From Chrysomallon squamiferum (Eukaryota; Mollusca; Gastropoda; Neomphalida; Peltospiridae): a stretch of DNA of 64,000 nt. A program made the translations under genes and the position numbers. The notes below the pieces were generated by a model that was not told the origin of the DNA, did not search any database, and saw only the letters and a list, made by a program, of their open reading frames with translations. Positions 1 to 13,500 of this stretch are shown here, piece after piece. Every line of letters starts with the position of its first letter. Within the stretch, counting starts at the first letter, position 1. The DNA lies in contig CM022665.1 in assembly GCA_012295275.1 (NCBI GenBank), forward strand, positions 8,443,976-8,507,975. The letters are read 5' to 3'.

Positions 1-243
1 TGATAATGTAGAATATTTTAATGAATTTCAAAAACTCTGACACAAATAACTCCACTTTCAGATATGTTTTTGTCTGTCAGATATCTGATATATGTGATAA
101 AAGTTTAAGAATGTTGTTTTGCAAATTGTTATGTTAGTAATGAGTGTTGCCAATGAAAATCTGTATTATTATTTTTTTGATATTTAAATAAATACCATCA
201 AATTACACTTTTTACATCTTTAAATTTTTCTGTTTCTGTTTAG

Positions 244-1752
244 ATCCTGACATTACTTCCACAGATAAAAGATCATCTGCTTTTATGCATGAAGTTAAAT
301 TCATTGGCACCTGTTGCTGCAGATGTTTACAGAACATTCCTCTATCAACTAAAGTATGATTTTGTAGATTATTATTTTTGTTATTACTGTATTTAGATAT
401 AAGCTAATATTTTAACCATCCTTATGCAACCAAGTCATTTTAGCTATTTTTAGGAAATTAATAATAATAATATGCAAGTAAACATCAATACAAAAATAAT
501 AAATAATTAAGTTAATTGGTATTCTGCAATGTGAAAAAAGTACTAATAATAATATTCAAAGAAATAATCATAAATAATTAGGTTGGAAGAATGATTGAAT
601 TCAAAAGAGAGTAAAGATATTTCAATCCAGACAGTATTTTGAAGTTTACTAAATATACTACAGCATAATACAGTTCTTTATTTTCTTTTACTTCACAAAA
701 TAAAGTATATATATATATATAAACAAAATAATTGGTTAATAATAATAAGAATATGCAAGTAAACAATAGTATAAAAAATATTAAATAATTAAGTTATTCA
801 TATTCTGCAGTATGGAAAAAAACAATACACAAAAATAATAATAATTGATTTTAGTAAATATATCTGACATATATTTTCACAAATAACAGACTCAACATAA
901 TTTTTAAAAAAATTATCCAGCATTTTACACATTACAGTTTATTTAATAAATTAGATTAACTTAAACATAAAAATCTTGTATATTCAATGCACTATTGTAT
1001 ATTATGAAAGTTTGCAACTTCAGATACTTTACACCTTTTGTATCTGAACATTAATTTTGTCTTTCTGTCAGAAATGATACTGATGACAAAGAAAAACAGA
1101 TAACGAAATGGAAACCTCAGTGGATGGATACCATTCTTATTGGATTACTTAGTGAAGATGTGTGAGTTTTCTTCCCTGTTGAAACACCAATCCATTTCAT
1201 CATTGATGACTACTTTTTCAAATAGTGTCTTTTATATTCATATTCATAATTATCTACATATACCTTCAACAGTATTCTGCTTATTAAATTTCTGATTTAA
1301 ATTATGGAAGATTGATTATTATTAAACAAAAACAAATGATTTTCATATTTCACTAAAGTGTGTGGGTTTTTTTGTTTTTAAAATTTTTATACTGTGTTTT
1401 TGAATATTTTCCAGTTTTAATATCACACATAGTTAATGTTTTTTTCAAAAGATCATTATTTATTTTTTCTTGCTGACCAGCTCATAATTAAATTTCAAAA
1501 GTTCAGAATCAAATAAATTGTGTGTATTTTACAGTGTTCTCAGTAGAAAAATCAGCGAATATTGGGTAAAGTGGACTGTGAAACTTCTGTCTGGTTGTGG
1601 GTTGATGTTGAATAAAGAGCTGCAGATTCAGTTTATGTCATGCAGATGTCCTTCAAAAAAGACTCGATTACTGTATGCATGGGCTGTTGTAACAAGAATT
1701 ATAAGATGTAACCAATGTCTCAGCTTTGAAGATATTGTAAGTTATAGGATTT

Positions 1753-1785
<33 letters not shown>

Positions 1786-4700
1786 TTGAGACAGATATGT
1801 GGTAACTTGATTGTGTGAAATTAGGTGAATAATTACTTTATCCTTTAGTAATAAACTCCTTTAAAATACATTTCAATGAGACAATATTAATTGTTATTAC
1901 ATGTATTATTATTGAAATACAAAATATTTGTAAATATCATTAATAAAAACATTCAAGCTTAATATTTTTTATTAAAAAGACATTAATCACCTTTCTTTTT
2001 TTTCTTACAGAATATAACAATTTTGAGAACTGCTCTTTATGCTGATAATGAAGATGTGAGATCAGAAGCTGTTGGAGTTATATGTGGAACTTTAAAAACA
2101 TCAGGTTATTATGACATTTACATCAGATTTTTAATGTTTTTTAGTGTTGGTAATTCTTTCATTAGGTTATATCTTGAATTCATTAAAGAAATTTTAAATT
2201 CAGAATTTATATGCTTTTTAAAATTATGATTTTACAACAATTATATTACTAATCAGACATATTATTCTCTTTTGATTTTGGAAAGGTAAAATATAAATTC
2301 ATAATAAATAGTTTATGTATTCATACCTATTTTGTACTGTAAATATGATAATTATATAAGTAAAAATAAAAAGAGGTTTTGGCCATTTTGAATGGTTTAA
2401 TTTCTTTCTTTAATGACTTAATACCACTTGCATAATAATTTTTTTCTCTTATAGAATGCCTGAGTCATTTAGAAATAGACTTGTTAAAGGCTGTTCTACC
2501 TCATTGTCTAAAGACTGATTCAGCTCCATTTCGCCAACAACTTGCCACAAATATACGTCTTCTTGTAACAAGGATCAGAGAAAGTTGTGTTACCAACTTG
2601 AAGAAAAATGTAAAGCTTGATGTTGTTGGTATGACATAAATACTTATAAATTTGGTTTATTTGGTTTGGATGTATCAAGTATAGATTGATATGTATCTTA
2701 TACATTCAGTTTTTAATTTATTAATGATTTTAGGATGAATCTAAAAATCTGTAAATTTCTGACTTTCATAATGGTTATTTTGTTATTTGTTTTAGACCAC
2801 TTTTATTTTATTTCTTTTCTTGTTTTTTTTTTTTTTTTTTTTTTTGTTGGTGCTCTTGATTTTAGGCAGTTTTCTGTTTTCCTTCTGACATCCTGGAAAT
2901 CATAAAAAAAAAATAATATAATTTGATTTATATATTTATATTATGTAGTTTTATTATTTCAGATGAGTCCCTGGAATTTTTGATGTGGTTGAACAACATG
3001 TTGATTGAAAACACAACACCAGGTGTAAACTATCAAAGACGTAAAGCCTGTCTAGAAATGTTACTAGTCATCTATGAAACAACTATCTACAGTCCAAATG
3101 AAACCAGAAAGAAAGGCTATGTTGATGGTTTGTATCAGTTTATTTATTTAATTTATTTTTTTATTAAATCAAGATCTAAGTTGATTAAGTATGATTTTAT
3201 GTTTTGTTACCAAATGGCTATATAGCAATCCATTATCTATTAAGAATAATTATATTTAAAGCAGTAATATTAAAATAACCTAGTTATACTAGGTACCAGC
3301 AGCCTAGCTAAAGGTTTTTGCCATTTTCTCCCACATCAAGGAAATAAAGATCATTATAAGTTCTTCTAAATGGTGGTGGTGTTTTTGTTGTTTTATCAGT
3401 CCTTTGTAAAACAGTAATAAATGTGGTGTTATTGACAGCATTAAGTAGTAAGCCTAATAAAACATTGCTCTCCAAATGTCAGGCTTAGCTTCATGTGTGA
3501 AGTTCAAGAGTTATTTTTAGCACAGCCAGGAATGTTGCAGGTGTGATTTTTCTGCAGGTCATTGCTGACAATGACATGAATCAAAAGTTCTGTCCAGAAA
3601 TGTACTTTTGCTTACTTGCAATACAAAAGTTTTCAAAATTTTCAGTAACCAAACAAAAGCTTATTTAACTGTCTTTCTTATGATGTGCACAACTGTGGAA
3701 TGACATCACTAGTACATAACAGCTCTGCATGTGAAAGTATTTGAGATCCATGTGGTTCATCAGCAAGTAGTGATATTGGCAACATCAGACAATTTCAACA
3801 AATAGTGGAACCTTTTCAGTAACCAAGCATCAGACAGAATATAATTATTTATTGATTGAGACTTTTGAGATGTTGGGAATCCAGTTTTGAAGTGAACTGG
3901 GTAATGCATATTCTCAGCAAATTCTCCAAAAATGATGAGAATAGAAAAATTAATGAATAATGAAGGTTTTTAATTAATTTTAAGTGTCATTGATTAGAAA
4001 TATTTTTGCACAGTATATTTCTCAAGGTACAAAAAATCTAATAGTGGATAATTCAACAGCTTTTTGTTATTATTTTTGTTTTTCCTGTCAAGAAAAACAT
4101 TTTGTAGCTCAGTGTTATGATTGTTTACTTCTTTTATGAATTAACAACTTCGTTGATTGTTTACATTAACAAAAATAAAAATGCTGCAGAACTTTGTACC
4201 ACACATGACATGGCATAACTGAATTCCATCTCCTTTTCACCTGCAGACTGATAGAGGAAGAAAAAATAAAGTAAAGAAAATCGTGAACAGACTTCTTGAA
4301 ATATAAGCAGTAAGACATGAAAGGAGACAGAAAAATCTGTCAGCAAGTTCATAGGTAGCTCAACAATATTTCTGAAACTACAGACTTCAGATGAATCTGC
4401 AGACATTCTGTGCTAAAGTTGGATTGACACAAGCTTTGATAGATGGGTCATTGGAATATATAGATTTATCTTCAGACAGTTGCTAGATAACAGAACCTTA
4501 ACATTTCTGCAAGAAGAAGCAGTTACCATTTCATCAAATGCACCCCTGGCTTATCAAACTGAAGAAAGCATTGGGCAAGACAATGACAGTCATTTATTTT
4601 TTGGCAGGGAGAGCAAAACTTCTTTTAATACGAAGATCATACAAATTGCATGTCATTTGAAAGCTCTTAACAAATTATCAGCATTTAGTGAACATTTGAC

Positions 4701-7700
4701 TCTTGGTGTCTATGAGTTGTACAATTTATATATTCATTTTGAATATATTACATATAACTTAGTGTGGTTTTCAAATTTAAAAACCAATTTTAACAAAAAT
4801 AATAAATTAAAAATAGAATGGAAATAGACTGTTTTAATTTTCAGTGTTGCACACACATTGGCAAAAATTTGAAATTTTATATAAATTTTGTGACGGTGTT
4901 TTATTTTAAGAAATACGACATACTCTTCTCTATTAAACACAAATATTTTGATTGTTATTTCTTCTACAGAGTCTGTAAATTTATTGATTGAATATGCCAA
5001 GAGAAAAGAACTGTGGAATATTTTTTCAACTAGCAGTCTGTACAGCATACTTCATTGTGTGCTAGATGGGGCAGATGAGGTTTGTTAAATAGTTTAATTT
5101 TTTATTTATTTTACCTTTGTTAACAGTGTCTCATATATGTTTTTATATTTCTGACTATATCAATCATTTAGCTATGTCTGTGGCTGATCTTTATGAACAT
5201 ATTAGATAAAAACACATTAATAAATTATGCTTGATGAGACTAATTACTACTGTTAAGTCATTGGTATGTATCTGTGTTTTGACTGACTTTGGATGGTTTG
5301 CCTGTTTATGGACAGCTGAAATTAAGAAAAAGTCAGTATTACATCAGACACTGAATCATTATAACAATTACTGAGCATCTAATTTAAAAAAAAAAAATTT
5401 TTTATTCTAAATGAATTAAAAATTTAAAAACTAAAAAATTGCTTTCTACTTATTTGTATACATTATAGATTCAGGAACTGGCATTACACATTTTAATGAA
5501 ATATTATCCTTGGCCTATAAGAGCAGATTTTCCATTGGGTAATATATCAGAAGAGATGTTAGCCAGTTACTTGCTGGTCAAAGCATTAATATTATGCAAT
5601 AGCCCAAGGCCATATGAAAGTCAGAGTGGAGCTCTTCTCTGCAAATTGGTTCTTGTCAAGTGAGTTGCCTTTTCAGTAACAATGAAATTAAAAATACAAA
5701 TAATGTAGTTTTATACTTCTATTTTTATTAACCCCACAAAACTTTAGAAAAATAATTTTTTTATAATGATATATTTAACTGTTGAAAACATTTTTCAGAT
5801 ATGTTAAAGATCATGGGACAGTGTTTAGCAAGTGCTGTGATGTTGAAAATAGTCTAACATTTACACAGAAACAAGAGAAACCAGAAAGTGCTGTTGTGAA
5901 ATTCATCAAACTGTTGACCTGTGAAGTCAGTGAACATTTAAATACTGCAAGATACCATCCAAAATTTGCAGCTAAACAGTATCCTATACATGGTAATATA
6001 TCTTTAATTTTTGTTTTATTTCATTTATTAGTATTATTGTTTTATTAATTTTTATTCATTTATTAACATTATATCATTTTTTTTTGATAATTTGACATTT
6101 TTAAATACTGACTATTACTGAATCAAAGACATTTTTGATTTAGAAACATAGAGGAAAACCTCTGCCATTTGATTAGCTGCAAAGTAAGAAACATATAAAA
6201 TGGCTTTTGCTACATTATATCAGAATAATGGTTGATACAGGAGAACACCCAGTTGATTATGCATTGCAGATTATTCCTGTGACACAGGCCATGTTTATCT
6301 GTCTGTTTTCCTTTCTTTCAAGGGTTGATGCAGGCCATCACTAAATGCCTGGAGGAAATAAATATGGTGATCTCAAGAGATGTTGAGCAGTGCGAAGAAG
6401 TCTTGATGGAAATAATTTCTGTAAATATGAAGATTATTGATTTAATGCTTTCAGTATTGAGTGGAGGAATAAATTCAGGTAATTTATTTCATTCCATTAT
6501 TCTTTAAACATGTGACTAAAATATGTTTTTATAGTTCTTTAAGATTTAGTTACATTCATTCACAAGGCATATGTGCTAGTTTTACAATGTTTATTGTCAT
6601 TTAAGGTCATTATGTCAGTTTACATCAGACTGGTATAATTTAAACATTCTGCAATTATAACTTTTAAGCATGTGCTGTTTTATAATTTTTATACAATATT
6701 AACGACATTGTAAACCTTAAACTTTTTATAAATATATTTGAAATTATTATATTTCAGACATATGTCCTTCTTTTGCTGAGATGGGAACTGCTCTGGAAAA
6801 TCTAACAGATGAAGATGATGTAGAGTCTGCAACATTATCACCAGAGTTTCAGTTTCTGCTTTCATGGTGCTGGGTCAATCTGAAGGTGTTTAAATTTTTA
6901 TTCAAGACTTTATTTACATCAATGCATTTGTAACAATGTTTTTTTTCTTTTTTTTTTTTTTTTTTTTGTTTACAATGAAAAATTCAAGCAAAATAATAAT
7001 AAGAAGAAGAAGATTATTTTTTGAATTTGCAAAATCTAGATAATCAGTTGATTTTTCTCTTTTTTCAGACAAGTTGCACATGTCTAGGTGAAGTTGTTGG
7101 AAGATCTAGTTTGATGGGATTACGTTTAGAGGCTGAAATGATTGCAAGCATTGGTCAGACATTTGTTAGAGTACTCACACACTGTAGACACCGGGTAGGT
7201 TTACAGTGTAAATGTTAAGAGCAAATCTTACAAGTTAATTTCATTAAAAAAACATTGTTAATAGAATTAGCAAATTGTTCTTTTAACATATCTAGTATAT
7301 TTTTTCTTATATTTGTTTTAAATATTTTTAAAACCTATAAAATGACTGTTGTGTGGAGAAAAAATAAACATATTTAAAATTGTGTTATTATTATTAATTA
7401 TTGTTTTGTACTTACTATTTTTAGGGAGCTATCGAAGGTTGCAGGAGTGGATTGTTGAAATATTGTATCACACTTTTGTCATCTACAGACAAAAATATTT
7501 CCTGCATTCCAGCTAAAATGTTACAAGAGGTTTGTATAATATATGCATATAACTGAGATCTGTTTAATTTATTTTATACTTTGTAAAGAAAAGTAAAAAG
7601 TTCAAAACATAAAATCATTAATTTATAAGACATATTTTACTTGGGCTTAATTTACCTTTAATCATCTTCCCTATGAAACATGCATGTACTGAAATTATTG

Positions 7701-10458
7701 TTCATTTCATAATAAGAAATGATTTTTCAGTTCTGAGACACAATTTAATATATGAAAGGAAATTTAGCAGTGTGCAGTGTATTTCTAATTTGCACAAACC
7801 TTTTTTTTTTTAGGTTTTATCCAGCTTGGAAAACAACAGAATGTCAAGTTCTGTGACAAGAAGGTCAGCTGGTCTTCCTATCATCATACAGACTGTCACA
7901 AAAGCAGAAAAACAAGTGAAACAAGTAAAATGTTTAAAAGAAAACATAATAAAATGCATTAACATGGTGTTACATCTAATAATATTTAGAATACTATATT
8001 ACAATTGGACAGGTTTTGTGTAAAATGTATTAGATATTATTTAAACCAGGCGAATAAGTAATTCTAAAATGCTCTGATTACATTCTATGAAATTACAGAT
8101 AAATTGAATTGATAACTACAGTAAACAGTTTACCAATTTAATATACCAATTTGTATTTTTAGTGTTATTTTTCCTTTTTATGAATGAAAATAGTGGAGAA
8201 AGTATTATTGTTCAAAAACAATTCAGAACACAATTTCTGAGACACCTTATTATATAATCTATAATAAAGATTTCTTTTGGTAATTTTCTTTTTATAATTA
8301 TTAATATCTTGTTTCAGCAAAAGTTGTTAATCCAAGCTATCAACACCTTGTTGAAAGTGGCATCCATGCCTGTCCAGACAGAAACAGATCAGACACAAGA
8401 CATTTCTCAAGTTCATGCACTGAATATTTTAAAAGTTCTCTTTGGAGATGCCAGCTTAGTAACTGGACTACTGTCATACTTCAGTAGAATTGTTGTTCTG
8501 GTCATCAGCTGTTTTGAGTCCCCTTCCTGGGCTGTTAGAAATGCAGCAACACAGCTGTTCAGTGAGAACTGTTTATATTCATGTTTTATACTGTAATGTG
8601 ACTTTTTAATGTCTTATTTGTTATTTTCTTTATTATTTTAAACATAATAAAAGAAAAAAAAAAAAGAAAAAAAAAAAAGATCTGATATCTTAGATTACCA
8701 TTCACAGATTAATGTTATTCTGTACTTGATTTATGATTACTAATTTGAGTATTTTCCTAATGTTTTATTTTCCCATAATTTAGGGGGAGAAAAAAACAAA
8801 GATCTAATATCAAAAATCATTATGTACAGGATACTGTTATTATAAATTTAATTTCTGTAACTAATTTCATTATTTCAGAATATAATTATTTTGGAACATT
8901 TTCATTCATATTGCTTATATTATTATTAAAAAAATTGTTTCTATGCTATGCAACAGGCACAATGATAAACAGAATATTTGGTCAGAAGAACAAAAGTGAA
9001 TGTGGCCAAAATAGGATGACACTCAATGAATTTGATTCATATTATCCAGAATTACTTCCCTTCGTTCAGCAAATTTTTGATGAAACTCTTACTGACATAG
9101 ACAGTATTGAAAAGCTTCATCCATCCTTGTTTCTTGTCATGACATTACTTGCTAACATGGGACCTACAGACTCAAAAGAGAATTCATCAAGGTAAAATTT
9201 ATATAGCACATTTTTACAGATACACCATTCTGCCATGATTATTTATTCATTATGCTGGTACTTTGCTTCAAAGAGCTCTTTCCTTTTTTTCACAACTTTA
9301 TCAGTACCTCCTTATAATTATTGCTTATAAATATTTTTTAAATTGATAAATAGACATTTCCTTATTCTTTTCAACTTATAATTATAGATTTGAATTTGAA
9401 TTCAAAAAGAGGATCTTAATTGCTGCACAGAGTCCAGTCTACATACTGAGAGAATTGACAGCCAAAGCTTTCTGTGCTGTGGTGCCTATTGACTCCATAA
9501 CTCAGGCCATGCAAGATCTTATTCAGCAAATTCCAATCTCCCAGAAAGAACTAAAGAGTAGCAATCATCTACACACAAATCTTTTGTGTATAGAGAAACT
9601 TTTAAAAAGCCACACATTATCAGAGGACAAGTTGAAAGATTTTTTGACTGCATTCTTAAAAAGAAGATGGGTCATGGAGTGTTCAAAGAGTCTGCTTTTG
9701 TCAGCCAAATATATCCAGATTGTACGGATAGTGTTACATTCCTTACCTATGTCTGATGAATTGATTGCAGAGCTTTCAAAACTCTTAAAACGTGCTTTCA
9801 TTTACTTGAAACATTTTACTAAAAAGGTTGGTAAAAAAGAAACAGATATCATTTAATCTTTTTACTCCATTCATCGATAAATGAGACTATGAAATTATTG
9901 TTATTTCTTTAAATGATATTTTCATTTAAGTAAGTGGTCAAACAAAATACTGACAGACTTAAATTTTAACTTATTCTAATATACAGTGAAACAAATGAAA
10001 TATACCTTAGTTTATGAAAATATGGATAAACTGATGACTGTAATATCTAATCTGCACTAACAAATTATACAACATGTTAAAAAAGATTAAGCTTGAAAAC
10101 CTATTATGAAAAAAGGATGGATCAGATATAAACACATAAAATCATGTTCAATCATGATTTATTATTAAAAAAATAAACAAACCATCAACATAGCCTTTCT
10201 TTCTGGTTTCTTTTGGACTGTAGATAGTTGTTTCATAGAGGACTAATAACATTTCTTGACAGCCTTTACATTTTTGATAGTTTAGTGTTGTGTTACAGAT
10301 ATAAACAGATCATCTTCTGTTTCAGTGAAATTATTATTTATTTATTAATTATAATTATTATTGTTAATATAATTTGGGTTTATGAGGTTTTTTTGAAAGC
10401 TTTTAAATACTTGGCACTAAAATTAATGTTTAATTACAGTTTTACGCTTTAGTAATAA

Positions 10459-10502
<44 letters not shown>

Positions 10503-13500
10503 TTTATTTTTTTCATGTTTATCAGTATCAACAGTTTATAAAAAAAAAGAATTGTTTTCTTAGTTTCAGATAGGTGAGAATGCCATGGCAGAAGAACTTG
10601 TTCAAACCACATTTGTTTTGATGGTGAAAAGTCCTGCTGAATTATCTCAGTGTTGTAAGGAATATCTTTCATCTAACCTGGGATTTCAGACAGTGTGTCT
10701 AACCTGCTTACTGAAACTGTGTGTGACAAATCAACATTTGTTTGATTCACTGATGCAGAATTTACAGGCAGGTTTAACACTGATTTGTTTTATTTACAGT
10801 ATAAGTACTGAAACATAGATTTGATTTGCCAAGGTGCAGAAAATCCAATAGATAATTCAACAGCCTTTTGTTACTATTTTTGTTTTGATTTTATGATTTA
10901 TTCTTTGGAACCAGCAAATCTACATATTTTTAGGAATGTGATGAATAAAACAAATATGCAGTGATATATAGTAAGATATTAAAAAAACTGGTTCCATTAT
11001 GTACATAATTTACAGATGATTTGTTGTAACAATAATCATATCATGAGAGAATATATTTGTTTTTATTGATCTCTTTTTCAGTATAATTCTTGTAGATAAT
11101 GATTACACTATAATTTATTTGTTAAATATGTAGGAAGTAATTTGGTTACTAGTCAGAGAAGAAGTTTCAATATCTGTGATACTGACAGCTTTAAGTGTCA
11201 TCACTGAACAAGGTTTGAGGAATACAGAAACATTAAAATGTCCTCTAAGTCAAAATGATTTCTATTACTTGGAGAAGGCCTTCAGTAAAAGATCCAGCAT
11301 TATAGCAGCTTTACTTCCAGCAAGATCTGTATGGGTCAGAAATATTGTAACCTATCCGGAGACAGCATATAATGATTCCTTGTGAGTAATCAGTTTCAGT
11401 GTTTCATTTGTTATAATAAGAAGCTTTATAACTAATATACAAATTTCCTATTTTATAGTTAAGATGAAATGAGTTTATTTTCACACAAAGTTAAAAAATT
11501 TAACATAAGTTATAAAACCAGTATTCATAAAAACATAATTGTGTAAAAAAAAAATGTCTTTCTTACTTTCTATAATTTGTTAGTATATGTTAGTATTTGG
11601 TGCATATTAACCAGTCATCAATTTACCTGTTTTCATAAAATAAGTTACAATATTTTATTTCTTTCACTGTAAAATTTTAATCTTTCAGTAGTTTGTTTTT
11701 GACCACTGACTTAAATCAGAATATTATTAACTGCTAATCATTTAAAGAAAAATAATAATAATAATTACAGATTGTTGCCTATCAATGAATGGTGTGAGAA
11801 GATCAAATGGGCTGCTGGATCTCATCAAAATGAAAATTTACGATTAGCATCTGCTCAGGCATTGGTGATATGTGGCAGTGACTTACTACAGTTTTGTCAT
11901 ACTTCACAACTTTCAAAAATAACAGTTTCAATAGTCAGGTAGGTAAATAAAAGATTACATTGTCAAATTGACAGTGTCTGCAGAATTCATTTATTTATAC
12001 AAATATGTTTACATTTCCTTAATAAAGACATTTAAAAAAAATAAAAATAAAAATTTAGTAATATTCAAAATGAACATGCTTAACAGATGTAAGAATGTTT
12101 TAAATGGATGATTGACTCATGTATGTATCATGTGCTGATTGGAAATTGTCACTTTTAAATTTTCTATATATTTTACAGCTTATTGGATGCTGCTGTGACT
12201 TTGCTAGAAGATGTTGATACATCCATTAGAAAAATGACTGCAAAGTTTGTCAGCAAATTGCAGTGGCCTGGGCAGGAGATACAGGTAATTGTGGACATCT
12301 ATTTAAAATAAGAAATAACTATATTAGAAAGACATATGAAAGAAAACTAAACTTCATTATATATTATAATAAAAATACATTTAAAAACTAAGATAAAGTA
12401 ATACGTTTTCCTGAGCAAATGCAAAAATAAGATCATCCCTTCGTCAAACCTATATTTGTTTTTTCACTACTTATACATTATACATGTAATTATGTTTCTT
12501 TAATTATAAAATAGAATGAATTACATCAGATTAATTTATCTGAAATATAATTCTTACTGTTTCCAGTTTGATGATCTCAACTGCTCCATTAGCTTAGAGG
12601 TAATAAGAGTTGTTTTCATTTTATTTGTATTGTTTCATTTTCTTTTAATTTTGTTTTCTGATGAAAATAATGTCAAAGGAATATTTTTCTTTACTTTTCT
12701 GAAGATAAAAAATGTTTTATTATTATTAATAAATTTGAACTGCAAATGTTTAATAAATTAAGTTATGATTATTAGTGCATATGAAATTTTGCATAAAACC
12801 AACAACACTGTATTATCATCTTTGTAATGTTCTGTTATTTTTACAATCTGTTATATTCTTCAGTTCCCCTTTTTAATCTTCAAGTTGATTAAATAAAATG
12901 AATGCTTATATCTTCACTTTACAAACTGTTACAGATTTTATTCAAATATGCTGCTGATACATTTTGGTGGTCAGAAGCTTTCATAGAATATTTGCTTCAA
13001 AAGTTATACAAAAATGGTGATCTGAGAAACAGTTTGGAAAAGAGGCTGAATTCAGGGTTGGGTTTATATTATGTAATAAATATTCACATCACTAATAAAA
13101 TCTTTTCTGAAAAATGCATGCATGCACACAGATATGCATATGTAGACACACATACATTTAAGTAATACAGCTGGTATAACATGATAACACAAGAATATTC
13201 TGTCAGATACTTTATAATGTTTTAATACTTTTTTCTACATTGCTTTAAAAATTGCAAATGTGTTCCTTTAATGGTACAGAAATTTAATTTATTCAACATA
13301 TTTTACAGTTTGACACATTTGTTCGAGCAGACTGACAGTAGTTTTTATGCAGAGACTTTAATAAGGAACACTGAAATATATAACACATTGAAGGTATATT
13401 ATTTATTTTGATCCTAATACTAATTGTTGCAGCTATTATGCTGCAGTGAATCAATGAAACACTGATGTAATAATATTAATAACTACCATGTAAAAATGCA

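Noticed and set aside
4734-5048. Minus-strand frame over THADA exon 4970-5079
   Set aside because: Antisense shadow; the plus strand has the phase-compatible conserved exon.
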